A stretch of DNA of 64,000 bases from Sporobacter sp038405045 (GTDB taxonomy: Bacteria > Bacillota > Clostridia > Oscillospirales > Oscillospiraceae). The notes beneath the pieces were generated by a model. The model had not been told where the DNA came from, made no database searches, and worked only from the letters and a program-made list of their open reading frames with translations. Location of the stretch: assembly GCA_038405045.1 (NCBI GenBank), contig JBBZIV010000002.1, positions 124,001-188,000 of the forward strand. The letters are read 5' to 3'. The position numbers and the translations under genes were made by a program. Shown here one piece after another: positions 1 through 7,456 of the stretch (position 1 is its first letter; each line of letters opens with the position of its first letter).

Positions 1-17
1 GTGGGGCGTAAATCCCT

Positions 18-88
18 CCTTCTCCGCCATATCACAAAGGCTTGCAGCGTTTTACTGCAAGCCTTTTGCTATGACGTTTTGGGGCGAA
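18..88 (+). repeat. Direct repeat, left copy, flanking the 3.3-kb island
   Basis: This ~71 bp segment recurs in the same orientation at 3275-3347 with a few mismatches. It opens with CCTTCTCCGCCA, which looks like the 3' end of a bacterial tRNA-Ser (acceptor strand, discriminator and CCA). It continues with the inverted repeat AAAGGCTTGCAG / CTGCAAGCCTTTT and ends in GGGGCGAA. No intact tRNA body precedes it. It lies 12 bp past the stop of the leftward ATPase gene, so the hairpin can end that transcript. Two copies around an island with an integrase relic suggest attachment-site duplication (inference). Confidence 0.7.
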
Positions 89-99
89 CATTTAAAATG

Positions 100-1860
100 T
101 CAGAAGCGTATACCCAAAAGCCCACCTGTATCAGTCGAGTCATCAAGGCGCAAGACTACGCTTTCCATAAACGAGGCTTTAAACTGATCGTCAAACTCCT
201 TGTCGGGAACAGTGTCGGAGTTCATCAGGCAGATATACTGAAATCCGACCTCTTCGCTTTTCTTCTTCGCGAGTGAAAGGGCAAGTGCTATCTGGCGTTC
301 ATCGACGCCGTCAAAGATAGTGCTGTCGTGAATCAAGAAATCGGGGTGATGGTTCCTAAACGCGCCAAGCTCAGCTATAAGCATATCATAGCAAAAAACT
401 TTCATATAGTTGATGCCTTGGCTCTTTGCGCTTCTAATCTCTACACCAAAATCATAGCCGGTGTCTTTAATTTCAATAGTGAGGATACCGGGTTCCTGAT
501 ACAGAAATTCGGTGTTTTCACGAAATAAGTTTACAGCACGTTCTCTTGTTACTAATCGCTCCGCATAGTCATGGCGAGCGGCAAGTAACAATTCTTGTGT
601 CTCAATCTTGATTTTGCTTTTACGCTCCTCAATCTGTGATGCAGCCTCTTTTCGCTTTTTGGCATCCTCGTATAGTTGAATGAGTCCCGAATATTTTTCT
701 TGAAGCTTCGTGTATTCCTCCAATGCGCCATGGGACTCAAGAATTTGTAGAGACTTTGCTCGAATCTCTGTGAGCCGTTCAATCCCATCACGCAACCGCA
801 TTATCTCACCGCGGAGTTTGGAGATTTCACTCTGCAAGTATTCCCTTCTATTCGAAAGTAGGGCTTTATGAAATTCAATAACTTCGCCAAGCTGAACCTT
901 AATACTATCTGAAAAAATCACCCCAGCTTCTTCGTATATCTGCTGCAATTCTCCGGTTGATATGTCAGTGATCTCCTCTATCATGCTCTGTTCATAACGA
1001 GACAGAAGCTGCTGCCGAAGCACGAGGGTATTACTAGCAGCATGAATCTCATCTGTCAGTGAGTTCGCCTCGGTCGATATCTCACTATACTGCGGATGGA
1101 CGCGAAAAGTCTCCAGCTGCTTTCGCATATGCTCTGCTTCTGCGCGTCTATTAATAACCTCTGTTTCAAGTTTACCTACATCAAGTGTAAACGTGCCAAT
1201 AACACCTGAAGTTGCCGCCTTTCGATAATCTTCGATCTTCTTCGCTTCCTCTTTTAGCTTTTGAAATCTGGAAGCAAATTCCATGTTCAAATCGAGGAAA
1301 TATGCATTACAAGCCTGTCGGTTGTGAATGGGCTGATTTTTCCAGAACTCAAAAGCATCGCGATATCCGTCAATGTTCCGGCGTACATAGTAGGAAATGA
1401 GTTCGCGAAACGTCGGCATATATTCCGTGCCGTCCTTGGATAGCCCGAAGAAAAGCATCTGTAATTCTTCATTATAGGTAGTTGGGGGGACATACAGGAA
1501 ATGACCGTCTTTATCAATCTTTGTATCCCAACTGAGCTTCGGTGAAAGCTGGTGGATGACAATCTTATTCGGCGTATCTACTGCTCGTTCAATTTCGAAG
1601 TCGAAGCCACCTGCGCTAAATTCAAGTGTAAAGCTCCATCCCTCAAGTTCCTTGGATTTAAAAATTGAGCCTTTGTCAACTCGCGACCCAAGACAAAAAT
1701 GGATGATTTCGACTAATGTCGATTTCCCGGCGCCGTTACGGGTTTTCTTGTGATCATCCTCTTCTCCTTGGCACTGGCGATCTGCAAGGATAATGTTATA
1801 ACCAACATGAAAATCCACACGCTTGAATGTTGGGTGGTTGCTCCTTATCGACTTAAGCAT
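100..1860 (-). CDS. DUF2326 ABC/SMC-like ATPase of the ABC-3C type
   Basis: A 586-residue ATPase of the RecN/SMC-like class. The N-terminus has a Walker A motif, NGAGKSTL, near residue 45, followed by EIIHFCLG, the usual continuation in DUF2326 proteins. The middle (about 190-420) is long, charged and helical, as expected of a coiled-coil arm. The C-terminus has the DUF2326 signature region with LIHDSTIFDGVDERQ and ends GGLLGIRF. Published classification places this family in ABC three-component systems, thought to act in conflict with invasive DNA. Partner genes should lie upstream, but only a 20-codon tail remains there (1853-1915), overlapping this start by 8 bp. The gene itself looks full length and uninterrupted. 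Whether an orphan ATPase still works is unknown. Confidence 0.85.
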   Translation of the reverse strand: MLKSIRSNHPTFKRVDFHVGYNIILADRQCQGEEDDHKKTRNGAGKSTLVEIIHFCLGSRVDKGSIFKSKELEGWSFTLEFSAGGFDFEIERAVDTPNKIVIHQLSPKLSWDTKIDKDGHFLYVPPTTYNEELQMLFFGLSKDGTEYMPTFRELISYYVRRNIDGYRDAFEFWKNQPIHNRQACNAYFLDLNMEFASRFQKLKEEAKKIEDYRKAATSGVIGTFTLDVGKLETEVINRRAEAEHMRKQLETFRVHPQYSEISTEANSLTDEIHAASNTLVLRQQLLSRYEQSMIEEITDISTGELQQIYEEAGVIFSDSIKVQLGEVIEFHKALLSNRREYLQSEISKLRGEIMRLRDGIERLTEIRAKSLQILESHGALEEYTKLQEKYSGLIQLYEDAKKRKEAASQIEERKSKIKIETQELLLAARHDYAERLVTRERAVNLFRENTEFLYQEPGILTIEIKDTGYDFGVEIRSAKSQGINYMKVFCYDMLIAELGAFRNHHPDFLIHDSTIFDGVDERQIALALSLAKKKSEEVGFQYICLMNSDTVPDKEFDDQFKASFMESVVLRLDDSTDTGGLLGIRF

Positions 1861-1915
1861 TAGCGCACCTCACAATCAGACCGTCTCGAAGTGGGTTTTC
1901 GTTCTTTTTTGTTGA
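1853..1915 (-). pseudogene. C-terminal tail of a lost partner gene upstream of the ATPase
   Basis: In the frame that overlaps the ATPase start by 8 bp, about 20 codons stay open and end at TAA, reading ...NENPLRDGLIVRCANA. There is no start codon, and a stop lies directly upstream at 1916-1918. Such overlaps are typical of translationally coupled genes. The likely identity is the middle component of the ABC three-component system, with the rest deleted, but the stretch is too short for a firm family call. Confidence 0.4.
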
Positions 1916-1918
1916 TTA

Positions 1919-2098
1919 AAATGCACATCACCTGCTCCATAGTCCTGCCCATCTTTCGCTAGGTGTGACGATAGGATAAACATAGGGGTAATGATAAACA
2001 AAAGCCCATAGGCTGGATTGCGTGGATCATTTTAGCAATCCTTTGTCCTCCACCAGATAGCTTGTCAGAGCCATATGATATTTTTCTTCTTAGGTGAA
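1919..2098. other. Degenerate intergenic stretch between relics
   Basis: No convincing gene, RNA or promoter is seen. Stops occur in all frames. The stretch lies between the truncated partner tail and the integrase relic, so it probably contains a deletion scar. Confidence 0.4.
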
Positions 2099-2282
2099 TT
2101 ACAAATTGATAATCTTATCAATACTGTCCGCCGCGTCCTATTGCATATCCTCGTCAATGTGGCTGTACAAGTCCATTGAAATGCCTATTGTCGTGTGTCC
2201 TAGGCGTTCGCTAGCCACTTTCATGGGCACTCCCGCCTTTAGCATTAGGCTGGCGTTTGTGTGCCTTTCAAACACATAAGAG
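2099..2282 (-). pseudogene. Tyrosine recombinase (integrase) C-terminal relic
   Basis: On the minus strand this reads RHTNASLMLKAGVPMKVAS, then ERLGHTTIGISMDLYSHID, then EDMQ, a stop, and DAADSIDKIINL. It matches the C-terminal catalytic part of Tn916-type phage integrases: the RH..AS box, the SERLGH motif and the catalytic Tyr in DLYSH. An in-frame TAG follows EDMQ at 2138-2140. The N-terminal two thirds are missing upstream, where a different hairpin begins. It is therefore a dead remnant of the enzyme that probably moved this island. Confidence 0.8.
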
Positions 2283-2312
2283 AGTGAAGCCGTTTGGTTT
2301 CACCCTCTTTTG
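2279..2312 (-). terminator. Hairpin downstream of the SLOG gene
   Basis: An imperfect inverted repeat, AGAGTGAA...TTTCACCCTCT, with a loop around GCCGTTTGG. It lies just after the SLOG stop and where the integrase relic breaks off. The run of T is on the plus-strand side, so termination of the leftward SLOG transcript is less certain. Confidence 0.4.
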
Positions 2313-2324
2313 CTGCTGTTATGA

Positions 2325-2792
2325 CTAAATCTCAATGACACGAATGTCGCGGTTTAGCATGGCAGCCACCCTCATGGTAAATACCGTGTTGCCTTTATCC
2401 CGGCCATCGTATACGGCTATTACCCGCGAAGAATGACGCACCATAAAACGGTTGCGATTCATGAAGCAATTTCCATGATATTTCTCACTATGTATGCCAA
2501 TCGCCGAGCATTCCATAAGCATTTTCTTTGTTTGACTATTGTTTAAAAGTTGCAAAAATCGTTTCTTGTATGGAATGGCCGCTTCCAGTGTCAGACTTGG
2601 GTTTTTCCTTTTCAGTTCAAGGATAATTGCCGCAAAGCAAAGGTCTACACCATCCGCAAAGCCGGAAATGTAATGAAGATATCCTTCGTTGACAGCTTGT
2701 AAAATTTCCCGGCGCAGCTCCCGTTTCAAATATTCCAGCTTTTCAGCCGGAATATACCTATGGCCTATCACACAACAAGTTTTTGCACGCAC
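2325..2792 (-). CDS. SLOG family protein (DUF1273/YpsA-like)
   Basis: A 155-residue protein that starts at GTG behind AAGGAGG with 8-nt spacing. It opens with CCVIGHRYIP and has a glycine-rich turn, ISGFADGVD, near residue 45, followed by alternating strands and helices. This is the Rossmann-like SLOG/DUF1273 pattern, whose members are predicted to bind nucleotides or nucleotide-derived ligands. DUF1273 proteins are common on Gram-positive integrative elements, and here the gene lies inside the decayed island. It is divergent from the XRE gene, and their shared 150-bp intergenic region holds the repeated operator-like sites. Its substrate cannot be told from sequence. Confidence 0.75.
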   Translation of the reverse strand: MRAKTCCVIGHRYIPAEKLEYLKRELRREILQAVNEGYLHYISGFADGVDLCFAAIILELKRKNPSLTLEAAIPYKKRFLQLLNNSQTKKMLMECSAIGIHSEKYHGNCFMNRNRFMVRHSSRVIAVYDGRDKGNTVFTMRVAAMLNRDIRVIEI

Positions 2793-2848
2793 GAATTATT
2801 CCTCCTTATTTGAACCAACAGATTATGCGAATAAGGCAATAATAAATC

Positions 2849-2892
2849 AATAGATTCCCTGTGTCAATGATAAAGACGAAATAGATTCCCTG
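2849..2892. promoter_or_regulatory. Tandem operator-like repeats in the SLOG/XRE intergenic region
   Basis: AATAGATTCCCTG occurs twice, at 2849-2861 and 2880-2892, exactly 31 bp apart (three helical turns), with a partial third copy near 2897. The second copy runs into the -35 position of a probable promoter (CTGATA, 17 bp, TATAAT at 2913-2918) for the XRE gene. This arrangement fits binding and autorepression by the XRE protein. Confidence 0.6.
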
Positions 2893-2918
2893 ATATCCAA
2901 TAGAGTGCATCATATAAT
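2890..2918 (+). promoter_or_regulatory. Probable promoter of the XRE regulator gene
   Basis: CTGATA at 2890-2895, a 17-bp spacer, then perfect TATAAT at 2913-2918. A strong ribosome site, GAGGAGGGG, follows before the ATG at 2942. Confidence 0.55.
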
Positions 2919-2941
2919 GATACACAGAGGAGGGGAATAAT

Positions 2942-3256
2942 ATGAATGAGGATTTTTTCAGCGAACGCCTTGCCACTTTGAGAACGGCAAAAGGCGTTTC
3001 GGCGCGGGATATGAGTCTGTCAATCGGGCAGAGCGCAAATTATATAAATAAAATCGAGAATAAAAAAGCATATCCTTCGATGACTGTATTTTTCTATATT
3101 TGCGAATATCTCGGCATCACCCCAAAAGACTTCTTCGATTTGGGCAACGCATACCCTGAACAATTTGGAGAGCTATTAGAGAACCTGAAACAACTTGACG
3201 CAAAGGCATTATCGCATATTTCCGGGATCGTAAAGGAAATGATCGGAAAGAAATAG
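2942..3256 (+). CDS. XRE-family HTH transcriptional regulator
   Basis: A 104-residue protein with one Cro/C1-type helix-turn-helix at about residues 8-63. The recognition part reads MSLSIGQSANYINKIENKKA, and the domain ends in FFYICEYLGITPKDFF. The remaining ~40 residues are helical and may dimerise. An excellent ribosome site precedes the ATG. It is a small island-borne repressor, probably binding the tandem AATAGATTCCCTG sites in its own promoter and perhaps controlling the divergent SLOG gene. The right-hand direct repeat, with its terminator hairpin, begins 18 bp after the stop. Confidence 0.85.
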   Translation: MNEDFFSERLATLRTAKGVSARDMSLSIGQSANYINKIENKKAYPSMTVFFYICEYLGITPKDFFDLGNAYPEQFGELLENLKQLDAKALSHISGIVKEMIGKK

Positions 3257-3274
3257 CGTCGGCACATAATCCCG

Positions 3275-3347
3275 CCTTCTCCGCCAAAATACAAAGGCTT
3301 GCAGGGTTTAACTGCAAGCCTTTTGCTATGGCTATTTGAGGGGCGAA
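3275..3347 (+). repeat. Direct repeat, right copy, with terminator hairpin
   Basis: The second copy of the 18-88 repeat, in the same orientation. It shares CCTTCTCCGCCA, the AAAGGCTTGCAG / CTGCAAGCCTTTT hairpin and the closing GGGGCGAA. The hairpin plus T-run can terminate the XRE transcript. It marks the right end of the island. Confidence 0.7.
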
Positions 3348-3375
3348 GAAGACAGCTTTAATGCCTTTTTAACGT

Positions 3376-3411
3376 AAGTTAATAATTAGTCTGAGAATTA
3401 ATTATTAACTT
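3376..3411. promoter_or_regulatory. Perfect 13-bp inverted repeat next to a promoter
   Basis: AAGTTAATAATTA (3376-3388) and its exact reverse complement TAATTATTAACTT (3399-3411) are separated by 10 bp. The right arm ends 2 bp before the TTGACA at 3414. It has no T-run, so it is more likely a protein-binding site or an AT-rich UP-type element than a terminator. Confidence 0.6.
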
Positions 3412-3413
3412 AT

Positions 3414-3442
3414 TTGACAATTCTTGAGAACATGTCTATCAT
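3414..3442 (+). promoter_or_regulatory. SigA-type promoter of the stalk-domain gene
   Basis: Perfect TTGACA (3414-3419), a 17-bp spacer, then TATCAT (3437-3442). It lies about 45 bp upstream of the chosen start at 3488. Confidence 0.7.
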
Positions 3443-3487
3443 GAGATGAGTAGTATCGTATTTTTTAATGGTTGTGGAGGATGTGTG

Positions 3488-4564
3488 ATGAAATTAAAAA
3501 AAGGATTCGTTGTTCTCTTTACCATATTCATTTGTATTATTGTCACGAACTGCATGCATGCGGCAAAAAATATTTCAGTGGTCGTAGACAATAACCTTGT
3601 TGTATTTGACACACCGCCTTACATTGTAAATGGCCAGGTACTTGTACCGCTAAGAGACATTGCCGAAGCGGCAGGCATGAAGGTTGATTATGACGAGAAT
3701 ACTCGTACTGCAACAATAACGAAGACAGAAAAATTGATGAAAATCCCACTGGATTCTACGAATCCATATGTTGACGGTAAAACACACATAGTGACGCTGA
3801 CACTTAATAGCGACACGGCTACCGTTGACGGTTCAACAATTCAACTTGACGTTCCCGCCATGGCAGTCAGGGGCAGTGTGATGGTGCCGTTGCGATTCAT
3901 TTTTGAAGCAATGGACATGGACGTGATTTGGAGCTCTATCGGAGCAGGTGTTTTAGATGGGAAAGCTGGATTCTTAATCGGCACGCGTTTGCGAGGGAGC
4001 GCTCCGCTCGCTGGCGAGAGTCTTTTCCCAACCGTTTCACCGGAAATAATTTCAGTTATAGACAGCAAAGGCAACACCGTTTCCCTTGGCATGGATGTGA
4101 CTGAAATGCAGCAAAACTTAGGTGAACCCGCATTTGTTTGGGGGCGCGGCGTACCGTCTCCGCAATCACGTTATGAATATGGCGAAAATATTTCAAGCAC
4201 AGCGGATATCGGAAATGCTTATGCCGAAATTGGGTGCAGCTTGGGGAAAGTAACGGTCATCCAGCTTGGACCGGGCAGTGGGGCCAATCTGAAAACAGGC
4301 ACAGGGGTCGCTGTTGGAGACCCCGCGTCGAGTATCGCGAAGGCTTATGATGGAAGCGAAAGTTATTTACAGAAGCATGACGCAAACGGACACATTATAC
4401 TGGCTTACATCGGCAACACCCTAAAATATGCAGTGAGTATCAGCGGTGCCGTCCAATCCGACTATTCCGATAGCGACATTACACATGTAATAGACTTCAT
4501 CATAAAAGATGATAGAATCGAAGCCATCGCTATCACCGATATCGTCTCTGCTCGTGAACTTTAG
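3488..4564 (+). CDS. Secreted copper-amine-oxidase N-terminal (stalk) domain protein
   Basis: A 358-residue exported protein. The start at 3488 is chosen because GTGGAGG lies 7 nt upstream; the longer frame has no such site. Residues 1-25 form a signal peptide (KLKKGF, then a hydrophobic core). Two stalk-domain units follow, marked by VPLRDIAEAAGMKVDYDENT and VPLRFIFEAMDMDVIW, with a predicted beta-rich C-terminal half. Stalk domains are common on surface proteins of Clostridia and do not imply amine oxidase activity. No catalytic motif or cell-wall anchor is seen. A related but shorter protein is encoded at 55918. The gene has its own promoter with a palindromic upstream site and looks monocistronic. 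Confidence 0.8.
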   Translation: MKLKKGFVVLFTIFICIIVTNCMHAAKNISVVVDNNLVVFDTPPYIVNGQVLVPLRDIAEAAGMKVDYDENTRTATITKTEKLMKIPLDSTNPYVDGKTHIVTLTLNSDTATVDGSTIQLDVPAMAVRGSVMVPLRFIFEAMDMDVIWSSIGAGVLDGKAGFLIGTRLRGSAPLAGESLFPTVSPEIISVIDSKGNTVSLGMDVTEMQQNLGEPAFVWGRGVPSPQSRYEYGENISSTADIGNAYAEIGCSLGKVTVIQLGPGSGANLKTGTGVAVGDPASSIAKAYDGSESYLQKHDANGHIILAYIGNTLKYAVSISGAVQSDYSDSDITHVIDFIIKDDRIEAIAITDIVSAREL

Positions 4565-4629
4565 TCTGGTGATTAATTATACCAGGCAATCTGCCGTAAA
4601 GAAAATCACTCAGGAATCTTGGCGAAGAA

Positions 4630-4660
4630 TAACCTCCGTCGTAATGGTCGGCGGAGGTTA
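4630..4660. terminator. Hairpin between convergent genes
   Basis: TAACCTCCG / CGGAGGTTA with a 13-nt loop, lying between the convergent stalk-domain gene and gerW. It has no clean T-run on either side, so it is a weak or factor-assisted terminator at best. Confidence 0.45.
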
Positions 4661-4678
4661 CATATTATTGAGCTGTTA

Positions 4679-5155
4679 TTACTTAAAGGCAGGGGTTTGT
4701 TGGTTTGAGTTCTGCGCCTGGTTCTGTGATTGGTTTGCTTGACTCGATTGATTCTGAGCCGCGCTCTGGCTTTGCCCCTGACCCTTCATACCGGAGATTA
4801 TCTGTGGTATTTTATCCACCAGGCTGGTCGAAGCGCCTGCCGCATTCACCGGGAGGACCGATACATTCTGGCCCTCAATAACGATGACAGCGTCCGTGCA
4901 CAGTTTAGCACCAAGTCCCATAGCACCGGTGCCTGTCGAAGAGGATGCGCTTGTTCCGGTGCTGCTTGAGGAGCCACCTTGCCCTTTCATACTCGCGTTC
5001 CCGCCGCCGTAACCCAAAGTAACGGAAACAACCGGAAGGAATGTCTTTTCGCCCTGAGTGACGGGCTTTCCGATAATGCCTTCCTTCTGCGTGAAATCCT
5101 CGAGACTCTGAAACAGAGAATTCACATTCTCCGTTAGGTTAAGCTGTTGATCCAT
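4679..5155 (-). CDS. gerW: Spore protein GerW/YtfJ family
   Basis: A 158-residue protein with the YtfJ core at residues 1-120: NVNSLFQSLEDFTQKEGIIG, then an invariant-looking VTLGYGGG, a Ser/Gly-rich linker, and KLCTDAVIVIEGQNVSVLPV. A Gln/Asn/Ser-rich tail follows. In Bacillus subtilis the homologue is needed for normal germinant response and sits in the spore. AAGGAG lies 8 nt before the ATG. It overlaps the upstream DUF2953 gene by 17 bp, the same pairing as ytfI-ytfJ. This is one of the clearest signs that the organism forms endospores. Confidence 0.92.
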   Translation of the reverse strand: MDQQLNLTENVNSLFQSLEDFTQKEGIIGKPVTQGEKTFLPVVSVTLGYGGGNASMKGQGGSSSSTGTSASSSTGTGAMGLGAKLCTDAVIVIEGQNVSVLPVNAAGASTSLVDKIPQIISGMKGQGQSQSAAQNQSSQANQSQNQAQNSNQQTPAFK

Positions 5156-5663
5156 ATTTTTTTCTCCTTTTTAAAAATTTCGATTTAATAAGGTTTATAG
5201 CAGTATTGCCGAGGTTTAGAGATGTCCCCGCTTTAACATGGAGATATTCTCTTTCTGGAAAAAAATCCGGCTCCAGTTCGATGCCAACATTCTGAATGAG
5301 GGCTGCAAAAAAATCGGCCACTGCGCAAAAAATACCTGTCAGTGAAGGCTCACTGAGCCCGTAGGATATTTTGACGTCACTGTCCGACAACGCCAAGGCT
5401 TTAAAAATGTTTGCTCCGGATTTTGCATTTTTTCCTCTTTTTTTTAAAAACTGTGCAAAGATTTTTTTCCTGAAAAGTCGGCAGGTAAGAAACAATTGAT
5501 AATCGATGATCCTCGCTTCAATCGTAATATTTCGGGTCCATCGAGCATTTGCATGCATATCGGGCCCATCAGTATCCAGAAAAAAAGAAATTCGCACGGG
5601 TTCGATGAAAAAAGCTGCAATTAATATTGTCAAAAGTAGAATGACCAACCATACAAAAACCAT
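5139..5663 (-). CDS. DUF2953 (YtfI-like) membrane-anchored protein
   Basis: 174 residues from the start chosen at 5663, where GAGGT lies 7 nt upstream; an in-frame ATG at 5714 has no ribosome site. It has one N-terminal membrane segment, VFVWLVILLLTILIAAFFI, followed by a soluble domain with the pattern LTCRLFRKKI, KISYGLSEPSLTGIF and a Lys/Arg-rich C-terminus. This fits DUF2953, whose Bacillus member YtfI is encoded next to ytfJ/gerW. Its biochemical role is not established. The overlap with gerW implies one transcript, probably made during sporulation. Confidence 0.8.
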   Translation of the reverse strand: MVFVWLVILLLTILIAAFFIEPVRISFFLDTDGPDMHANARWTRNITIEARIIDYQLFLTCRLFRKKIFAQFLKKRGKNAKSGANIFKALALSDSDVKISYGLSEPSLTGIFCAVADFFAALIQNVGIELEPDFFPEREYLHVKAGTSLNLGNTAINLIKSKFLKRRKKYGSTA

Positions 5664-5875
5664 TTGGGTTACCTCACGAATAGTATCCGCTTTTTTGAAC
5701 GGATTATGAGGCATGTTAAATTATGTAACACAGTAAGAATAAAGCGAATATCTAATGATTTCCTTCGCTGCTATTTGCAAACGTTTGTGAGAAAATTTAG
5801 TATGTCTATATACAAAATTCCATAAATGCTTTACAATGGCTAATATGTATTTTTCCGCACGAAAGTGGTGTTATC

Positions 5876-7345
5876 GTGAAAATACGACTGATTGAACCCG
5901 GTAATCTGCCGTACAGAAAATCATTCAAGAATCTGTATCTTTATGATAAATACATACGAACGCCGTCAAACGGTCTTTTGACGCTGACAACAATTGTGAA
6001 GCACTATGTGAGCGACACATTAATGTACAGTGAGTCCATATCCGAGATCGTCTGGAAAGATGTTCTTGACGCAGATATTATTTTCATCAGCATCTTCACG
6101 TTCAACGCCGTCAGGGGGTACGAGCTGGCTGATGAAATTCGGAAAAGAAGCCGTGCGCTCATCGTTTTTGGCGGCTTGCACGCAACGCTCAATTATATGG
6201 AGACATGCCGACACGGCGATTACGTTCTGCTCGGTGAAGGCGATGCGTCAATCATTCAGTTTATTCAGGCAGTGCAGACAAATAAACCGATCGATTTTCC
6301 GGGCGTTGCGTATTATCGCGATGAGCAGCTGATACATACCGGCAGCCCGAAGATACCGGAACAAATTGAGACCATTCCGAACAGGTTTTTACTGTACAAT
6401 TTCAAAAAGATGGCCGGCCACAATACGATTTGGCCGCAGGTGCACGCGTCACGCGGGTGCCCGCACCAATGCGATTATTGTGCGCTTGTCGCCGCGTTTG
6501 GCAGGAAGCTGCGGCATCGCGCGCCGGAAACAATTATTGAAGATATCCGGCAGGCAATTCGATTTTTTGAAAACGGCCACCACAGATTGACGAAAATTCT
6601 CTGGCTGACGGATGACAATTTCTTCGCCGACAGGGACTGGGCTATCCGCGTTTTAAACGCCTTGATCGACAGTAAAATCAGCTATAACTTTACAATACAG
6701 GCCCGATATGAAGTCGGCCTCGACGATGAAATGCTGGAACTGCTCAAACGCGCCGGGTTCGTTGAGCTTGCGGTTGGCATTGAATTTATTGAGGACGAGG
6801 CCTTTGAAATCTATCACAAAAAAAGCACGAGAGACGACATCAGGCGTTCCATAAAAAATATTCAGGCGCACGGCCTGCGCGTGCGCGGCCTGTTCATCGT
6901 CGGTGCTGAAAATCATACGAAGGGGATAGGCCGGCGTTTGGCGGATTTCGTCATTGAAAATAAGCTCTGCGGCGTTCTCATACAGTCTATGTACTTTATT
7001 CCGGGCACGCCTGTTTATGAAACGTATCAGGCGCGTTTGCTGGATTTGGATTGGTCAAGGTGTGTTGGAAAAGTCGTTCATTACCCCAAAAATATCTCCC
7101 CGCATGATCTGCAGAAAGAAATCATTCTTGCAAGCAGGAGGATCTATTCGATCAAGCGGCTTTTTGAGGCGATAACGACAAAGAGAGGAAACGAGCGGCT
7201 GCTGTTTATCGGCGAGTACTTGTGGCAGAAAAACGTCAGAAATAATTTAATGAGAGACCTGCCGTATTTAAAAAAGATCTCGGAAATTGCGCTCCCCGGC
7301 GCTTGCCCCGAAGGTGTTGGGGAACATATAGCACGGGAATTTTGA
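5876..7345 (+). CDS. B12-binding-domain radical SAM protein
   Basis: A 489-residue enzyme starting at GTG. Residues ~1-150 resemble a cobalamin-binding Rossmann domain (DADIIFISIFTFN, then IVFGGLHA). The radical SAM domain follows, with the cluster motif SRGCPHQCDYC (CxxxCxxC) near residue 200 and downstream elements ILWLTDDNFF and FVELAVGIEF. The C-terminal ~120 residues are predicted helical. The organisation fits class B radical SAM enzymes, which include methylases and ring-forming enzymes. Neighbouring genes give no pathway, so the substrate is unknown. It stands alone, divergent from the gerW pair. Confidence 0.85.
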   Translation: MKIRLIEPGNLPYRKSFKNLYLYDKYIRTPSNGLLTLTTIVKHYVSDTLMYSESISEIVWKDVLDADIIFISIFTFNAVRGYELADEIRKRSRALIVFGGLHATLNYMETCRHGDYVLLGEGDASIIQFIQAVQTNKPIDFPGVAYYRDEQLIHTGSPKIPEQIETIPNRFLLYNFKKMAGHNTIWPQVHASRGCPHQCDYCALVAAFGRKLRHRAPETIIEDIRQAIRFFENGHHRLTKILWLTDDNFFADRDWAIRVLNALIDSKISYNFTIQARYEVGLDDEMLELLKRAGFVELAVGIEFIEDEAFEIYHKKSTRDDIRRSIKNIQAHGLRVRGLFIVGAENHTKGIGRRLADFVIENKLCGVLIQSMYFIPGTPVYETYQARLLDLDWSRCVGKVVHYPKNISPHDLQKEIILASRRIYSIKRLFEAITTKRGNERLLFIGEYLWQKNVRNNLMRDLPYLKKISEIALPGACPEGVGEHIAREF

Positions 7346-7361
7346 TATCGTTTCTATTTTT

Positions 7362-7389
7362 TTGATAAATAACCTGTTTTTTTGATAAT
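7362..7389 (+). promoter_or_regulatory. Possible promoter of the 194-aa protein gene
   Basis: TTGATA (7362-7367), a 16-bp spacer, then GATAAT (7384-7389), within two copies of a T-rich TTTTTTTGATAA repeat. The GGAGG start site follows 60 bp later. Confidence 0.4.
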
Positions 7390-7456
7390 TATGGGTATTA
7401 TTGACGGTGCTTTTATCGATAAATATATAAAGTCCATTCATGTGAGGAGGCCCACT

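Noticed and set aside
1..29. A tRNA-Ser gene at the left edge (CTTCTCCGCCA 3' end)
   Set aside because: The upstream bases do not form a T-arm with a TTC loop, and the window starts too close to show a tRNA body. The second copy at 3275 also lacks one. Kept only as a repeat/attachment-site candidate.
2001..2098. Intact integrase gene running leftward
   Set aside because: The frame has a TAG after EDMQ and no N-terminal two thirds; stops and a different hairpin replace them.
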